DNA of 64,000 nt from Streptomyces lomondensis (GTDB taxonomy: Bacteria > Actinomycetota > Actinomycetes > Streptomycetales > Streptomycetaceae). Location of the stretch: NCBI RefSeq assembly GCF_014651035.1, contig NZ_BMWC01000001.1:1085581-1149580 (forward strand), read 5' to 3'. The notes below the pieces were generated by a model. It made no database searches. It had not been told where the DNA came from and saw only the letters and a program-made list of their open reading frames with translations. A program made the position numbers and the translations under genes. Positions 53,233 to 62,582 of the stretch are shown one piece after another (the stretch's first letter is position 1; each line of letters begins with the position of its first letter).

Positions 53233-53934
53233 TCAGCGGGCCTTCGGCCCGCCCTTCGGCAGCCGCATGCCCTTCGGCATCGGCCCCTTCGGTAGCGGCA
53301 TGTTGCTCATCAGGTCCCCGAGGGCGCGCAGCCGGTCGTTGGTGGCGGTCACCTGCGGGCCGGTCAGCACGCGCGGCAGCTTCAGCATGGTCGTGCGCAG
53401 CTTCTTCAGCTCGACCTGGCCCTCGCCGGTGCCCACGAGCAGGTCGTGTACCGGGACGTCCGCGACGATGCGGTTCATCTTCTTCTTCTCGGCGGCCAGC
53501 AGGGACTTCACCCGGTTCGGGTTGCCCTCGGCGACCAGCACGATGCCTGCCTTGCCGACCGCGCGGTGCACCACGTCCTGGTTGCGGTTCATCGCCACCG
53601 CGGGGGTCGTCGTCCACCCCCGGCCGATGTTGTCGAGCACCGCCGCCGCGGCGCCGGGCTGTCCCTCCATCTGCCCGAAGGCGGCCCGCTCGGCCCGGCG
53701 CCCGAACACGATCGCCGTCGCGAGGAAGGCGAGCAGGAGGCCCAGGATGCCGGCATAGATGGGGTGACCGATCAAGAAACCGATCGCGAGGAAGACACCG
53801 AAGGTGACGATTCCGACTGCCGCGAGTACAAGACCGATCTTCTTGTCGGCCTTGCGGGTCATCTTGTAGGTCAGGGCGATCTGCTTCAGTCGCCCGGGGT
53901 TCGCAGCGTCCGCTGCACTTTCCTTCCTCGCCAT
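53233..53934 (-). CDS. DUF4191 membrane protein
   Basis: 233 residues from ATG 53934 (MARKESAADAANPGRLKQIALTYKMTRKAD is the region). Two adjacent membrane helices (~34-75: GLVLAAVGIVTFGVFLAIGFLIG, IYAGILGLLLAFLATAIVFG) with a cytoplasmic remainder (AVLDNIGRGWTTTPAVAMNRNQDVVHR, GIVLVAEGNPNRVKSLLAAEKKK) and a Pro/Lys/Gly-rich tail. DUF4191 is widespread in actinobacteria and often beside lipA, as here. Function unknown. Confidence 0.9.
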   Translation of the reverse strand: MARKESAADAANPGRLKQIALTYKMTRKADKKIGLVLAAVGIVTFGVFLAIGFLIGHPIYAGILGLLLAFLATAIVFGRRAERAAFGQMEGQPGAAAAVLDNIGRGWTTTPAVAMNRNQDVVHRAVGKAGIVLVAEGNPNRVKSLLAAEKKKMNRIVADVPVHDLLVGTGEGQVELKKLRTTMLKLPRVLTGPQVTATNDRLRALGDLMSNMPLPKGPMPKGMRLPKGGPKAR

Positions 53935-54009
53935 GCCCCGAAGTCTACGTGGCCCCACAAGCGCCGACGACGGCAGTGTCCACGGGGCTCGCGGGGGAGG
54001 GGCCGGGGC

Positions 54010-54222
54010 TCAGGGACGGACGGAGACGGACCGGGAGACGGACTGCTCGAGAACGCGCTGCGCCTCGACCCGGTCCTTGGCGCGACGGCGGTCCTCCAGC
54101 ACGGAGGTCCAGGCGTTGCGGCGGGCGGTGCGCTGACCGCTGCTCAGCAGCAGCGACTCGACGGCACGCAGGGCGGTCGTGAAGGACGGAATCGCGGTGG
54201 CGCGAACGGGCGCGGCCTGCAT
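54010..54222 (-). CDS. Small conserved basic protein, 70 residues
   Basis: Starts at ATG 54222 (MQAAPVRATAIPSFTTALRAVESLLL), with GGGGGGA about ten bases upstream; an upstream GTG at 54273 would add 17 residues without an SD. Rich in Arg/Ala/Ser and probably helical (RNAWTSVLEDRRRAKDRVEAQRVL). Lies between DUF4191 and lipA in the same direction, but with its own gaps. No function recognised; retained as a gene because codon use and SD are good. Confidence 0.65.
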   Translation of the reverse strand: MQAAPVRATAIPSFTTALRAVESLLLSSGQRTARRNAWTSVLEDRRRAKDRVEAQRVLEQSVSRSVSVRP

Positions 54223-54345
54223 GGGTGAGGTCCCCCCTCGGTACGGGTGTACGTGCTGTGAGTTCAGCGTCACTGATTGGTGTTACCAGGGCGTGTCCGA
54301 CCGGTCAAACACCCATGAAGCCCCGGCGGGCAGCCGTGGAACGCC

Positions 54346-54396
54346 GACGCGGTCCTGACATGTGCCCTCATCTGCGAGGACGGTCAGGACCGCGTC
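54346..54396 (-). terminator. Probable terminator downstream of lipA
   Basis: GACGCGGTCCTGAC (54346-54359) pairs perfectly with GTCAGGACCGCGTC (54383-54396) around a 23-base loop, 88 bases past the lipA stop. Otherwise 54223-54483 shows nothing coding. Confidence 0.65.
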
Positions 54397-54483
54397 ATAT
54401 CGGTCGCTACCCGCGGGTAGCGTCTAGTGCGCGAATTCACACGCTTGTCTCGCCCTTTGGCGGGCAGGGGCGATGACGGTTCG

Positions 54484-55449
54484 TCAGACGGCCTGGGCCG
54501 CGACGCTCGCGTCCCGCTGCTCCATGGCCATCCGGTAGAGCCGCCCGGCACGGTACGAGGAGCGCACCAGCGGACCGGACATCACGCCGGAGAAGCCGAT
54601 CTGCTCGGCCTCCTCCTTCAGCTCCACGAACTCCTGCGGCTTCACCCAGCGTTCCACCGGGTGGTGGCGCACGGAGGGCCGCAGGTACTGCGTGATGGTG
54701 ACCAGCTCGCAGCCCGCGTCGTGCAGCTGCTTCAGCGCCTCGCCGACCTCCTCGCGGGTCTCGCCCATGCCGAGGATGAGGTTCGACTTGGTGACGAGGC
54801 CGTAGTCGCGGGCGGCGGTGATGACCTTCAGGGAGCGGTCGTAGCGGAAGCCGGGGCGGATGCGCTTGAAGATCCGCGGGACCGTCTCGACGTTGTGCGC
54901 GAAGACCTCGGGGCGCGAGGAGAAGACCTCCTCCAGCTGCTCCGGGACGGCGTTGAAGTCGGGGGCGAGGAGCTCGACCTTCGTCCGGCCGGCCTCGCGG
55001 TGCGCCGTCTGCTGGTGGATCTGGCGGACCGTCTCCGCGTACAGCCAGGCGCCGCCGTCCTCCAGGTCGTCGCGGGCGACGCCGGTGATCGTGGCGTAGT
55101 TCAGGTCCATGGTGACCACGGACTCGCCCACGCGGCGGGGCTCGTCGCGGTCGAGCGCCTCGGGCTTGCCGGTGTCGATCTGGCAGAAGTCGCAGCGCCG
55201 GGTGCACTGGTCGCCGCCGATGAGGAAGGTCGCCTCGCGGTCCTCCCAGCACTCGTAGATGTTCGGGCAGCCGGCTTCCTGGCAGACCGTGTGCAGGCCC
55301 TCGCTCTTCACGAGGTTCTGCATCTTCGTGTACTCGGGACCCATTTTCGCCCGGGTCTTGATCCACTCGGGCTTGCGCTCGATGGGGGTCTGGCTGTTGC
55401 GGACCTCCAGGCGCAGCATCTTGCGTCCGTCGGGTGCGACTGCGGACAC
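54484..55449 (-). CDS. lipA: Lipoyl synthase
   Basis: 321 residues from GTG 55449 with AGGGAG eight bases upstream. Radical-SAM enzyme with two 4Fe-4S clusters. The lipoyl-synthase-specific cluster Cys are in [23 protein letters not shown], the radical-SAM motif is CTRRCDFC, and the conserved C-terminal RSSY ([12 protein letters not shown]) is present. It inserts two sulfur atoms into the octanoyl chain that LipB attaches to 2-oxoacid dehydrogenases and the glycine cleavage H protein. It lies 95 bases downstream of lipB. Confidence 0.97.
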   Translation of the reverse strand: MSAVAPDGRKMLRLEVRNSQTPIERKPEWIKTRAKMGPEYTKMQNLVKSEGLHTVCQEAGCPNIYECWEDREATFLIGGDQCTRRCDFCQIDTGKPEALDRDEPRRVGESVVTMDLNYATITGVARDDLEDGGAWLYAETVRQIHQQTAHREAGRTKVELLAPDFNAVPEQLEEVFSSRPEVFAHNVETVPRIFKRIRPGFRYDRSLKVITAARDYGLVTKSNLILGMGETREEVGEALKQLHDAGCELVTITQYLRPSVRHHPVERWVKPQEFVELKEEAEQIGFSGVMSGPLVRSSYRAGRLYRMAMEQRDASVAAQAV

Positions 55450-55544
55450 GACCGGCTCCCTAGCGATTGATTCTTCGGCGCCCTCAAGGGTACGCCCGTG
55501 GATTTGAATGCCTGTGTCTGGTGTCAGCCCCTCCCCGCGCGCCT

Positions 55545-56345
55545 TTATGCCGCCGGCGTCCTCTCGATCTCCCTCGGCTTCAGCTCCGCGCTCTCCAGCA
55601 CGTCCCGCAGATGGCGCTCCACCACCGGCAGGACCTCCTCGATCGTGACGTCCCGGCCGAGCTCGCCGGCCAGCGAGGCCACGCCCGCGTCGCGGATGCC
55701 GCAGGGGATGATCCGGTCGAACCACTTGTTGTCGGGGTTCACGTTGAGCGCGAAGCCGTGCATGGTGACGCCCTTGGCCACGCGGATGCCGATCGCCGCG
55801 ATCTTGCGGTCCTCGCGGCGCTGGCCCGCGTTGGAGGGGGCGTACTCGGGGCCGTTCAGGCGCGGGTCGAACTCCTCGTCCTGGAGGCGCGGGTCGAAGT
55901 CCAGGGACAGCCCGCCGAGCCCCGGCCGCTGCTCGACCGGGTCGCCCAGCACCCACACCCCGCTGCGGCCCTCGACCCGGCTGGTCTCCAGGCCGAACTC
56001 CGCGCACGTGCGGATCAGGGCCTCTTCGAGGCGACGTACGTGGGCCACGACGTCCACCGGGCGCGGGAGCTTCTGGATCGGGTAGCCCACCAGCTGGCCG
56101 GGGCCGTGCCAGGTGATCTTGCCGCCGCGGTCCACGTCGATGACCGGCGTGCCGTCGAGGGGCCGCTCATTGTCCGCCGTGCGCCGGCCGGCCGTGTAGA
56201 CCGGAGGGTGCTCCAGGAGCAGTACGGTGTCGGGGACCTCGTCGGCGAAGCGCGCCGCGTGCACCCGGCGCTGCTCGTCCCAGGCCTCCTGGTACTCGAC
56301 GGCCTCGTCACCGAACCCCATGCGGACGAACCGCAACTCACTCAC
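55545..56345 (-). CDS. lipB: Lipoyl(octanoyl) transferase
   Basis: 266 residues from GTG 56345 ([22 protein letters not shown]); GGGAGG lies about 11 bases upstream. The BPL/LplA/LipB fold is clear: [31 protein letters not shown], catalytic Lys in [20 protein letters not shown], and catalytic Cys in [15 protein letters not shown]. It is longer than E. coli LipB (~213) because of an insert at ~125-165 ([20 protein letters not shown]...), as in other Streptomyces. It moves octanoate from acyl-carrier protein to lipoyl domains before LipA acts. Confidence 0.96.
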   Translation of the reverse strand: MSELRFVRMGFGDEAVEYQEAWDEQRRVHAARFADEVPDTVLLLEHPPVYTAGRRTADNERPLDGTPVIDVDRGGKITWHGPGQLVGYPIQKLPRPVDVVAHVRRLEEALIRTCAEFGLETSRVEGRSGVWVLGDPVEQRPGLGGLSLDFDPRLQDEEFDPRLNGPEYAPSNAGQRREDRKIAAIGIRVAKGVTMHGFALNVNPDNKWFDRIIPCGIRDAGVASLAGELGRDVTIEEVLPVVERHLRDVLESAELKPREIERTPAA

Positions 56346-56583
56346 GGCAAGCGCCTCCCTCGGACGGGTGTGTCAGGCACGTAACGCGCCCAAGCCACTG
56401 TACGTCCGGCCCGAACCCGTCAGTCCCGAGGCCAATCCTCACACGATCGGATGAATGTCCGGGAAAATATGTGATGGGGTGCTTACTCTCCGCTACATTC
56501 GCGCCGTCCAGCAAGGCATAAGGCCTGCTCACAGGCAATCCGCGCACATCACTTAGGCCGGAAGGCAGGAGACCGCACCGCAG

Positions 56584-58056
56584 ATGACGGAACGACCCGC
56601 GCAGCGCACCCCCAACCGACAGCTCGCCGCGCTCATCGCAGAAGCGGGGTTCTCCAACGCGGGACTCGCCCGTCGCGTGGACCAGCTCGGTCTCGAACAC
56701 GGGCTTGATCTGAGATACGACAAGACCTCCGTCACCCGGTGGCTGCGCGGCCAGCAGCCCCGGGGGACCACGCCCGCCCTGATCGCCGAGGTCTTCACCC
56801 GGCGCCTGGGCCGCCGCCTCACCGCCCAGGACCTCGGCCTGGACGCCTGCGCCCCCGTCTACGCGGGGCTGGAGTTCGCCGCCACCCCCGAGGAGGCCGT
56901 CGACATCGTCAGCGGGCTGTGGCGCAAGGACTCCGGCAGCCACGCCGAGCTGCGGAAGATCGCCTTCACCCCGGCCGGGCTCGTCGTGCCCAGCCGGGAC
57001 TGGCTGATCGGCCGGGCCGACGAGAAGGTGGCCCGGGGCGAACCGGCCGCCGCCCGCATCCCGGCGCAGGGCCGCCCCGCCCTCCGACCGCCGGACGGGC
57101 AGGGCGTGCCGTCCCTGCCCCGCCAGCGCGGCCAGGCCGAGCGCGGACCGGGCCAGAAGGTCACCGCCGGCGACATCGCCGCGCTGCGCTCGGTCGGCGA
57201 GCTGTTCCGCACCCTCGACGACGCCTACGGCGGCGGCCACGCCCGCCAGGCCCTCGTGCGCTACCTGGAGCACGAGTGCGAGCCGATGCTGCGCGGCACC
57301 TACGGCGAGCAGACCGGCCGCCGCCTGTTCGCGGCCGCCGCCGACCTGACCCGGCTCGCCGGCTGGACGTCGTACGACATCGCCGCGCACGGCCTCGCCC
57401 AGCGCTACTTCGTCCAGGCGCTCCGCCTCGCCCAGGCGGCCGGGGACCGGATGTACGGGGCGTTCGTCCTGGTCACCATGAGCCGGCAGGCCGTCTACCT
57501 CGGGCACGGGCGGGAGGCCGTGCAGCTCGCGCGGGTGGCCCAGCAGGGCGTCGGCACCTCCGGCCCGCCCGTCGTCCAGGCCCTGCTGCACGCCTCCGAG
57601 GCGCGCGGGCACGGGGTGCTCGGCGAGGTGCGGGCCTGCACGGCCGCGCTGGTCCGCGCCGAACGAGCCCTGGAGACCGCCCGGCCCGGGGACGACGTCC
57701 CGCACTGGGCGAAGTTCTTCGACGAGGCCCAGCTCGCCGACGAGTTCGGCCACTGCCACCGCGACCTGCAGCAGTTCCGCGCCGCCGCCCAGCACGCGGA
57801 ACGCTCACTCCAGCTCCGCTCCCCGTCCTACGCCCGCAGCCGCCTCTTCTGCCGCGTGGTCCTCGCCACCGCCCGCCTGGGCCTCGGCGAACTCGACCAG
57901 GCCTGCCAGCTGGCCGCGGAAGCGGCAGGCCAGGCAGCCGAGATGCGCTCGGTACGGGCAGTGGAGTACGTGAGGGACTTCGAGCGACGACTGGAGCCGT
58001 ACAAGGACGCGGCTCCAGTGCGTACCTACCGCGACAAAGTAGCGGCCCTTGGGTGA
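56584..58056 (+). CDS. NsdA-like regulator: N-terminal HTH with TPR-like C-terminus
   Basis: 490 residues from ATG 56584; no classic SD, but AGGAGAC lies 12-18 bases upstream. The N-terminus has an HTH-like part (NRQLAALIAEAGFSNAGLARRVDQL, DKTSVTRWLRGQQPRGTTPALIAEVFTRRL). Residues ~200-490 are helical repeats with TPR character (QALVRYLEHECEPML, YFVQALRLAQAAGDRMYGAFVL, LVRAERALETARPGDD, ELDQACQLAAEAAGQAAEM). This matches a family of large Streptomyces regulators related to NsdA, a negative regulator of sporulation and antibiotics. The particular role of this paralogue is not known. Confidence 0.78.
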   Translation: MTERPAQRTPNRQLAALIAEAGFSNAGLARRVDQLGLEHGLDLRYDKTSVTRWLRGQQPRGTTPALIAEVFTRRLGRRLTAQDLGLDACAPVYAGLEFAATPEEAVDIVSGLWRKDSGSHAELRKIAFTPAGLVVPSRDWLIGRADEKVARGEPAAARIPAQGRPALRPPDGQGVPSLPRQRGQAERGPGQKVTAGDIAALRSVGELFRTLDDAYGGGHARQALVRYLEHECEPMLRGTYGEQTGRRLFAAAADLTRLAGWTSYDIAAHGLAQRYFVQALRLAQAAGDRMYGAFVLVTMSRQAVYLGHGREAVQLARVAQQGVGTSGPPVVQALLHASEARGHGVLGEVRACTAALVRAERALETARPGDDVPHWAKFFDEAQLADEFGHCHRDLQQFRAAAQHAERSLQLRSPSYARSRLFCRVVLATARLGLGELDQACQLAAEAAGQAAEMRSVRAVEYVRDFERRLEPYKDAAPVRTYRDKVAALG

Positions 58057-58061
58057 GGAGA

Positions 58062-58111
58062 CCTAGGGGCGCGGGGAACTGCGCGAACAGCCCCCACGCA
58101 CCCGCACCCGA
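58062..58111. repeat. Common Streptomyces intergenic repeat
   Basis: CTAGGGGCGCGGGGAACTGC, then GCGAACAGCCCCCACGCACC and CGCACCCGAC. Near-identical copies are found between genes throughout Streptomyces genomes; here it spans the gap between two convergent genes. Confidence 0.72.
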
Positions 58112-58119
58112 CGAACCAC

Positions 58120-59526
58120 CTAAGCAGCCCGCGGCACAGTCGGCACAGGGTCGGCGACATGCAGGGACCGCCCGGCCCCAAGGTCCGCCAAAATCGCCGC
58201 CGACGCCCGATGCCCGGAGTGCAGAGCACCCTGCACCGTACTGGTGTCCCGGTGATCCCCACACACATACAGCCCGGCGATCAACCGCACCGGCCGCCGC
58301 AGATCATGCGGCGGCCGCATCGCCGGCACCGCCTCCGCCGTGTGGTGCACAGCCAACGTCTCCCACCGCGCGGTCGACACCCCGTACAACCGCGCCAGAT
58401 GCATCCGCACGGCCGTGTCGACACCCCCCGGCGGCCGTCCCAGCACCGTCGAGGACACCAGCGCCCTCCCGGCCGGGGCCCGGGACGGATCGACCCGGCT
58501 GATCACGGCCGTGTGCGCGACCGGCCCGCCGAGGTCCGCGTCGAGCAGCAGGGACGCCCCCGTCCCGGGCGGCTCGTCGGTCGTGTGATGCACCACCGTC
58601 ACCGGATGGAACTCCGGCACCCGCAACCCGGGCAGCAGCTCGGCCGCGGCCCGGGCGTCCGTGGCCACCAGCACCGCACGGCAACGGATCTCACCGTGCT
58701 CCGCGGTGGTCACCGAGGTCGTGGAGACGGAGGTGACGCGCACGCCCGTGTGCACCGTGCCCGCCGGCAGCGTCCGGGCCAGCAGCTCCGGCAGGGCCTC
58801 CGCGCCGCCCTCCGGCACGCACAGCCGGCCGCTCGCGAAGGCACGCAGCGCGAGGTCCGCGCACCGGCTGGACGTCGTCAGGTCCGGGTCGCACAGCAGG
58901 GCGGCGAGCAGCGGGCGCAGGAAGCCGTCGATCGTACGGGCGGGCAACCCGCGCGCCGCCAGGGCCTCACCGGCGGGCAGCTCCGGGCGGGCCAGCAGCC
59001 GTTCGGCCGGGGTGCCCGCCAGCCGGGTCAGGGCGGCACCGAGCCGGGCCTGGTCGACGGCCGTGCCCAGCGGGGCGCCGGACCGGCTCCGGGGCGCGGA
59101 GACCTGCCGGCCGGGCACGGCCACCGGCCTCCTGGGCAGCCGGGGCGCGGACGGCGACCGGGGAGCACTCGCCAGCGCGCGCACCGCGTGCAGTGCGCCC
59201 CGTGCGCCCCCTGTGCCGGGCTGGACGCCCGCGCGGTGGTGGCGGCCGTCGCCGTGCAGCAGGACACCGGGCGCGAACGGGCGCAGCACCAGGCCGCCCA
59301 GACCGGGTGTCAGCCGTAGTTCGGGATACGCCGTGGACAGCAACTGGCCGATCCGGTCGAGCCGGAAGCCGTCGATCTTCTCCGTCGCCATGCGGCCGCC
59401 GACGCCGTGGGCGGCCTCCAGGACCATGGTCGTCACTCCAGCGCTGGTCAGCCGGTGCGCGGCCGAGAGTCCGGCGACCCCGGCCCCCACGACGACCACG
59501 TCCGCCTGGTACGCGGGCTCAAGCAC
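58120..59526 (-). CDS. FAD-dependent oxidoreductase of the amine oxidase/phytoene desaturase type
   Basis: 468 residues from GTG 59526 with GGAGG eight bases upstream. The dinucleotide-binding motif is ADVVVVGAGVAGLSAAHRLTSAG (GxGxxG) followed by Glu in VLEAAHGVGGRMATEKIDGFRLD. The C-terminal FAD motif is LYVCGDHRDTSTVQGALHSGHRASAAIL. The middle (~105-165) is a low-complexity Arg/Ala/Ser/Pro stretch (ASAPRSPSAPRLPRR...) unlike the core and probably a surface insert. The substrate is unknown; no carotenoid genes are adjacent. Confidence 0.87.
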   Translation of the reverse strand: MLEPAYQADVVVVGAGVAGLSAAHRLTSAGVTTMVLEAAHGVGGRMATEKIDGFRLDRIGQLLSTAYPELRLTPGLGGLVLRPFAPGVLLHGDGRHHRAGVQPGTGGARGALHAVRALASAPRSPSAPRLPRRPVAVPGRQVSAPRSRSGAPLGTAVDQARLGAALTRLAGTPAERLLARPELPAGEALAARGLPARTIDGFLRPLLAALLCDPDLTTSSRCADLALRAFASGRLCVPEGGAEALPELLARTLPAGTVHTGVRVTSVSTTSVTTAEHGEIRCRAVLVATDARAAAELLPGLRVPEFHPVTVVHHTTDEPPGTGASLLLDADLGGPVAHTAVISRVDPSRAPAGRALVSSTVLGRPPGGVDTAVRMHLARLYGVSTARWETLAVHHTAEAVPAMRPPHDLRRPVRLIAGLYVCGDHRDTSTVQGALHSGHRASAAILADLGAGRSLHVADPVPTVPRAA

Positions 59527-59742
59527 GTGCCCCTCCTCGAGGTTGCGCGGGCGCTGGAGACGTCATGCCCTCAACAGGCCGCAGGGATACGCGAGTTCTG
59601 GTCGAGGGTAGGGCCGTGATCGGTCAGGGGGAGTCGCGCATCGGCAGGGCACGGTCGCACAGCGGTCGCATACGGACGTCTTGTGGGCATGAAGTGGTCG
59701 CAGAGGGCTGGTGTGCGGGGCGAGGGGCTTTCTCGGCCCGCC

Positions 59743-60639
59743 TCACAGCGCCGCCCGGATCGCCCCCTCGATCTCCGGGAACGCGAACCGGAATCCCGAC
59801 TCCAGCAGCCGCGTCGGCAGCACCCGGGCGCTGCCGAGCACCTCCCCTGCCATCTCGCCGAGCACGGTCCGCAGGGCGGGCGCGGGCACGGTGAACAGCG
59901 TCGGGCGGTGCAGCACGCGCCCCATCACCGCCGTGATCTCACGGTTCGTCAGGGGGTTCGGGGCGGTGAGGTTGAACGGCCCGGACAGGCCGTCGGTGTC
60001 GATGAGATGCCGGATCGCGGCGACCTCGTCGTGCAGCGCGACGAACGACCAGTACTGCCGCCCGTCGCCCATGCGCCCGCCCAACCCCGCCCGGAACAAC
60101 GGGAACAGCCGCCCCCAGGCCCCGCCCTCGCGGGACACCACCAGCCCGGTCCGGGTCAGCACCGTGCGGACGCCGGCCTCCTGGGCGGGGGCCGTGGCTC
60201 CCTCCCACTCCACGCACAGCTCGGGCAGGAAGCCCGCGCCCGCGGGCGCGCTCTCGTCGACGGTGCGGTCCCCGGTCTCGCCGTAGTAGCCGATGGCGCT
60301 GCCGTTCACGAAGACCCGCGGCCGGTCCTGCTCCGCCAGCGAGGCGACCGCCCGGGCGAGCGCCGCCGTGCCGTGCACCCGCCCGGCCCGGATCCGCTGC
60401 TTGTAGGCCTCCGTCCAGCGGCGGTTGCCGACCCCCGCCCCCGCCAGATTGACCACCGCGTGACACCCGGCGAGCCCGGCCGCGTCCACCTCCCCTCGCT
60501 CCGGATCCCAGCGGAGCTCGTCCGCCGCCCGGGGCGCATGGCGCACCAGGCGCACCACCTCGTGCCCGTCCGCGGTCAGGGACCGCACCAGGGCGCTGCC
60601 GATGAGACCGGATGCGCCGGTCACCGCGATGCGTCGCAT
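59743..60639 (-). CDS. TIGR01777 family NAD(P)-binding protein (YfcH/SulA-like epimerase)
   Basis: 298 residues from ATG 60639. Extended-SDR Rossmann start MRRIAVTGASGLIGSALVRSL, with the family markers AVVNLAGAGVGNRRWTEAYKQRI, FVNGSAIGYYGETGDRTVDE (Ser, Tyr) and VLTRTGLVVSREGGAWGRLFPLF. The C-terminal DUF1731 domain is PLTNREITAVMGRVLHRPTLF...LLESGFRFAFPEI. Its biochemical reaction is not established. Divergent from the GNAT gene by 71 bases. The 216 bases upstream of the FAD gene (59527-59742) show nothing recognisable. Confidence 0.92.
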   Translation of the reverse strand: MRRIAVTGASGLIGSALVRSLTADGHEVVRLVRHAPRAADELRWDPERGEVDAAGLAGCHAVVNLAGAGVGNRRWTEAYKQRIRAGRVHGTAALARAVASLAEQDRPRVFVNGSAIGYYGETGDRTVDESAPAGAGFLPELCVEWEGATAPAQEAGVRTVLTRTGLVVSREGGAWGRLFPLFRAGLGGRMGDGRQYWSFVALHDEVAAIRHLIDTDGLSGPFNLTAPNPLTNREITAVMGRVLHRPTLFTVPAPALRTVLGEMAGEVLGSARVLPTRLLESGFRFAFPEIEGAIRAAL

Positions 60640-60710
60640 GGCTCAATCTTGCCGGTCGAACGGATAAAACCCCCGTTGGCGGATGCCGTCGCCGACGTAA
60701 CGTGACCGCC

Positions 60711-61199
60711 ATGCCGACTCCGCACATACGACCCGCACGGCTCGACGACGAGGAGGCGCTGGGGCGGCTCGACCGCGCCACCTGGTCGCCGCTGCACGCC
60801 GTCACGCCCCGCCCCGAGCCGCCGTACGCCCCGTTCTTCAGCGAGCAGCACCCGCTGCGGGACTCCCTCGTCGCCGAACTCGACGGGGTCGTCGCCGGCT
60901 ACCTCCGGCTGGGGAACGCCACGCCGCTCGCCTGCAACTCCCATGTCCGGATGGTCCGGGGGCTCGCCGTCGCGGAGGAGGCGCGCGGCCACGGCGTCGC
61001 ACGGGCCCTGCTGCGGGCGGCGGCGGAGGAGGCGCGGCGGCAGGGAGCGCGGCGCCTCACCCTGCGCGTCCTCGCGCACAACACACCGGCCCGGGGGCTC
61101 TACGAGTCCGAGGGGTTCGTGGTGGAGGGGATCCTGCCCGAGGAGTTCTTCCTCGACGGCGCGTACGTCGACGACGTGTCCATGGGCCGCTCCCTGTGA
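60711..61199 (+). CDS. GNAT-family N-acetyltransferase
   Basis: 162 residues from ATG 60711 (MPTPHIRPARLDDEEALGRLD); no clear SD, so perhaps leaderless. Acetyl-CoA binding motif A is VRGLAVAEEARGHGVARALLRAAAEEA (R/Q-x2-G-x-A shape), followed by LTLRVLAHNTPARGLYESEGF (motif B), the standard closing segment of RimI-like enzymes. It may acetylate a small amine or a protein N-terminus. Ends 7 bases before the convergent MarP-like gene. Confidence 0.9.
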   Translation: MPTPHIRPARLDDEEALGRLDRATWSPLHAVTPRPEPPYAPFFSEQHPLRDSLVAELDGVVAGYLRLGNATPLACNSHVRMVRGLAVAEEARGHGVARALLRAAAEEARRQGARRLTLRVLAHNTPARGLYESEGFVVEGILPEEFFLDGAYVDDVSMGRSL

Positions 61200-61206
61200 G
61201 CCGGGC

Positions 61207-62391
61207 CTACGACGCGGCGAGCTCGCCCGTGTCCACCGGCGCCGTCGCGCTCGCCGCCCGCTCCGCGTCCGGGGCGACCTCGGCCGCCGTCAGCACATAG
61301 CCCGTCTCGGCGTCCGAGGTGGAGCGGGCGAAGACCACGCCGAACACCCGGCCGTCCGTGGTGAGCAGGGGGCCGCCCGAGTTGCCGGGGCGGACCGTGG
61401 AGCGGATCGAGTAGATCTCGCGGGTGGCCGTCCCGTCGTTGTAGATGTTCTGGCCCGTCGCCCGGACCCGGTTCGCGACCGTCGCCGCCTGGAGGTTCAG
61501 GTCGCCGTCCTCCGGGTAGCCCGCGACGACCGCCGAGTCGCCGCGCTCGGCGTCGTCGTCGAAGCGCAGCACGGGTGCCCGCAGGCCCGGCACGTACAGC
61601 ACGGCCACGTCCTTCTGCGGGTCGAAGAGCACCACCCGCGCCTGGTACGTCCGCCCGACCCCGCCGACCTGCACGGTCGGCTCGTCGATGCCGGCCACCA
61701 CATGGGCGTTGGTCATCACGTGCTCGCGCGCGTACACGAACCCGCTGCCCTCGCGGCCCTGGGTGCCCGCGACGCCCTCGACCTTGACCGTGCTCAGCTT
61801 CGCGGCGTTCGTGGCGGCCGCCGTGACGCTGTCGCCGGAGGGCCGGGCGACCTCGGCCGTCGACTCGTTCTCGAACGGGTTGAAGACCTGCGGGAAGCCC
61901 GCCTGGGTCAGCGCGGACGTGGCCCGCGAGAACCAGGCCGGGGTGGTGTCCGGCATCGTCTGCTGCACGGCGCCGAGCAGCCGGGAGTCCCGGATCGCCG
62001 AGGTGATCAGCGGCGACGAGGACACGCCCAGCACGCTCGCGGCCACCCACGCCACGATCAGCACGGCCACCGCGTTGGCCACGGCCCCGCCGATCCCGTC
62101 CGCCACGCGGAGCGGGCCTCTGTCCAGCTCCCGCCGCAGCCGCAGCGCGATACGCCCCGCCAGCTCGTGCCCCACCACCGCCGGGAGCAGCACCGTGAAC
62201 ACCGCCGTCACCGTCGCGCGCGTCGTCCCCGGCTCCACCAGGCCCATCACCCACGGCAGGATCCACACGCCGATGACCGCGCCGCCCACGAAGCCCGCCA
62301 GCGACACACAGCCGGCCACCAGACCGCGCCGGTACCCCGACGCCGCGTAGGCGAGGACGACCAGCAACAGCAGGATGTCGAGCAGGTCCAC
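61207..62391 (-). CDS. MarP-like membrane serine protease (CvpA + trypsin-like)
   Basis: 394 residues from GTG 62391. Four membrane helices of a CvpA/colicin-V-production domain (~5-125: LLDILLLLVVLAYAASGYRRG, GFVGGAVIGVWILPWV, TAVFTVLLPAVVG, AVANAVAVLIVAWVAASVLG). Then an external chymotrypsin-like protease with His in HVMTNAHVVAG (~229), Asp in FDPQKDVAVLYVP (~261) and Ser in STVRPGNSGGPLL (~338). This layout equals MarP (Rv3671c) of M. tuberculosis, which protects against acid and oxidative stress by cleaving cell-wall hydrolases. The amidase-like gene opposite could be relevant. Confidence 0.92.
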   Translation of the reverse strand: MDLLDILLLLVVLAYAASGYRRGLVAGCVSLAGFVGGAVIGVWILPWVMGLVEPGTTRATVTAVFTVLLPAVVGHELAGRIALRLRRELDRGPLRVADGIGGAVANAVAVLIVAWVAASVLGVSSSPLITSAIRDSRLLGAVQQTMPDTTPAWFSRATSALTQAGFPQVFNPFENESTAEVARPSGDSVTAAATNAAKLSTVKVEGVAGTQGREGSGFVYAREHVMTNAHVVAGIDEPTVQVGGVGRTYQARVVLFDPQKDVAVLYVPGLRAPVLRFDDDAERGDSAVVAGYPEDGDLNLQAATVANRVRATGQNIYNDGTATREIYSIRSTVRPGNSGGPLLTTDGRVFGVVFARSTSDAETGYVLTAAEVAPDAERAASATAPVDTGELAAS

Positions 62392-62582
62392 GCACGCCGC
62401 CTTTCTCTCGGAACCCCTTAGTACGTGGGGGAAGGGCCCGTTGATCAGTCACACGCGCGCGGGTTGATCGGAACCGGCCACGCGCGCGTGCACTCGGAAA
62501 AACGTCGCGGACCGTGACGATGGTTCCACCGGGTGGCACATCACACATCGCGGACGGACCGGATCGAGCCGACAGTGGGATC

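Noticed and set aside
58120..59526. Carotenoid biosynthesis gene from similarity to phytoene desaturases
   Set aside because: No crtB, crtE or other carotenoid genes adjoin it; the FAD motifs are shared by many amine oxidase-like enzymes.
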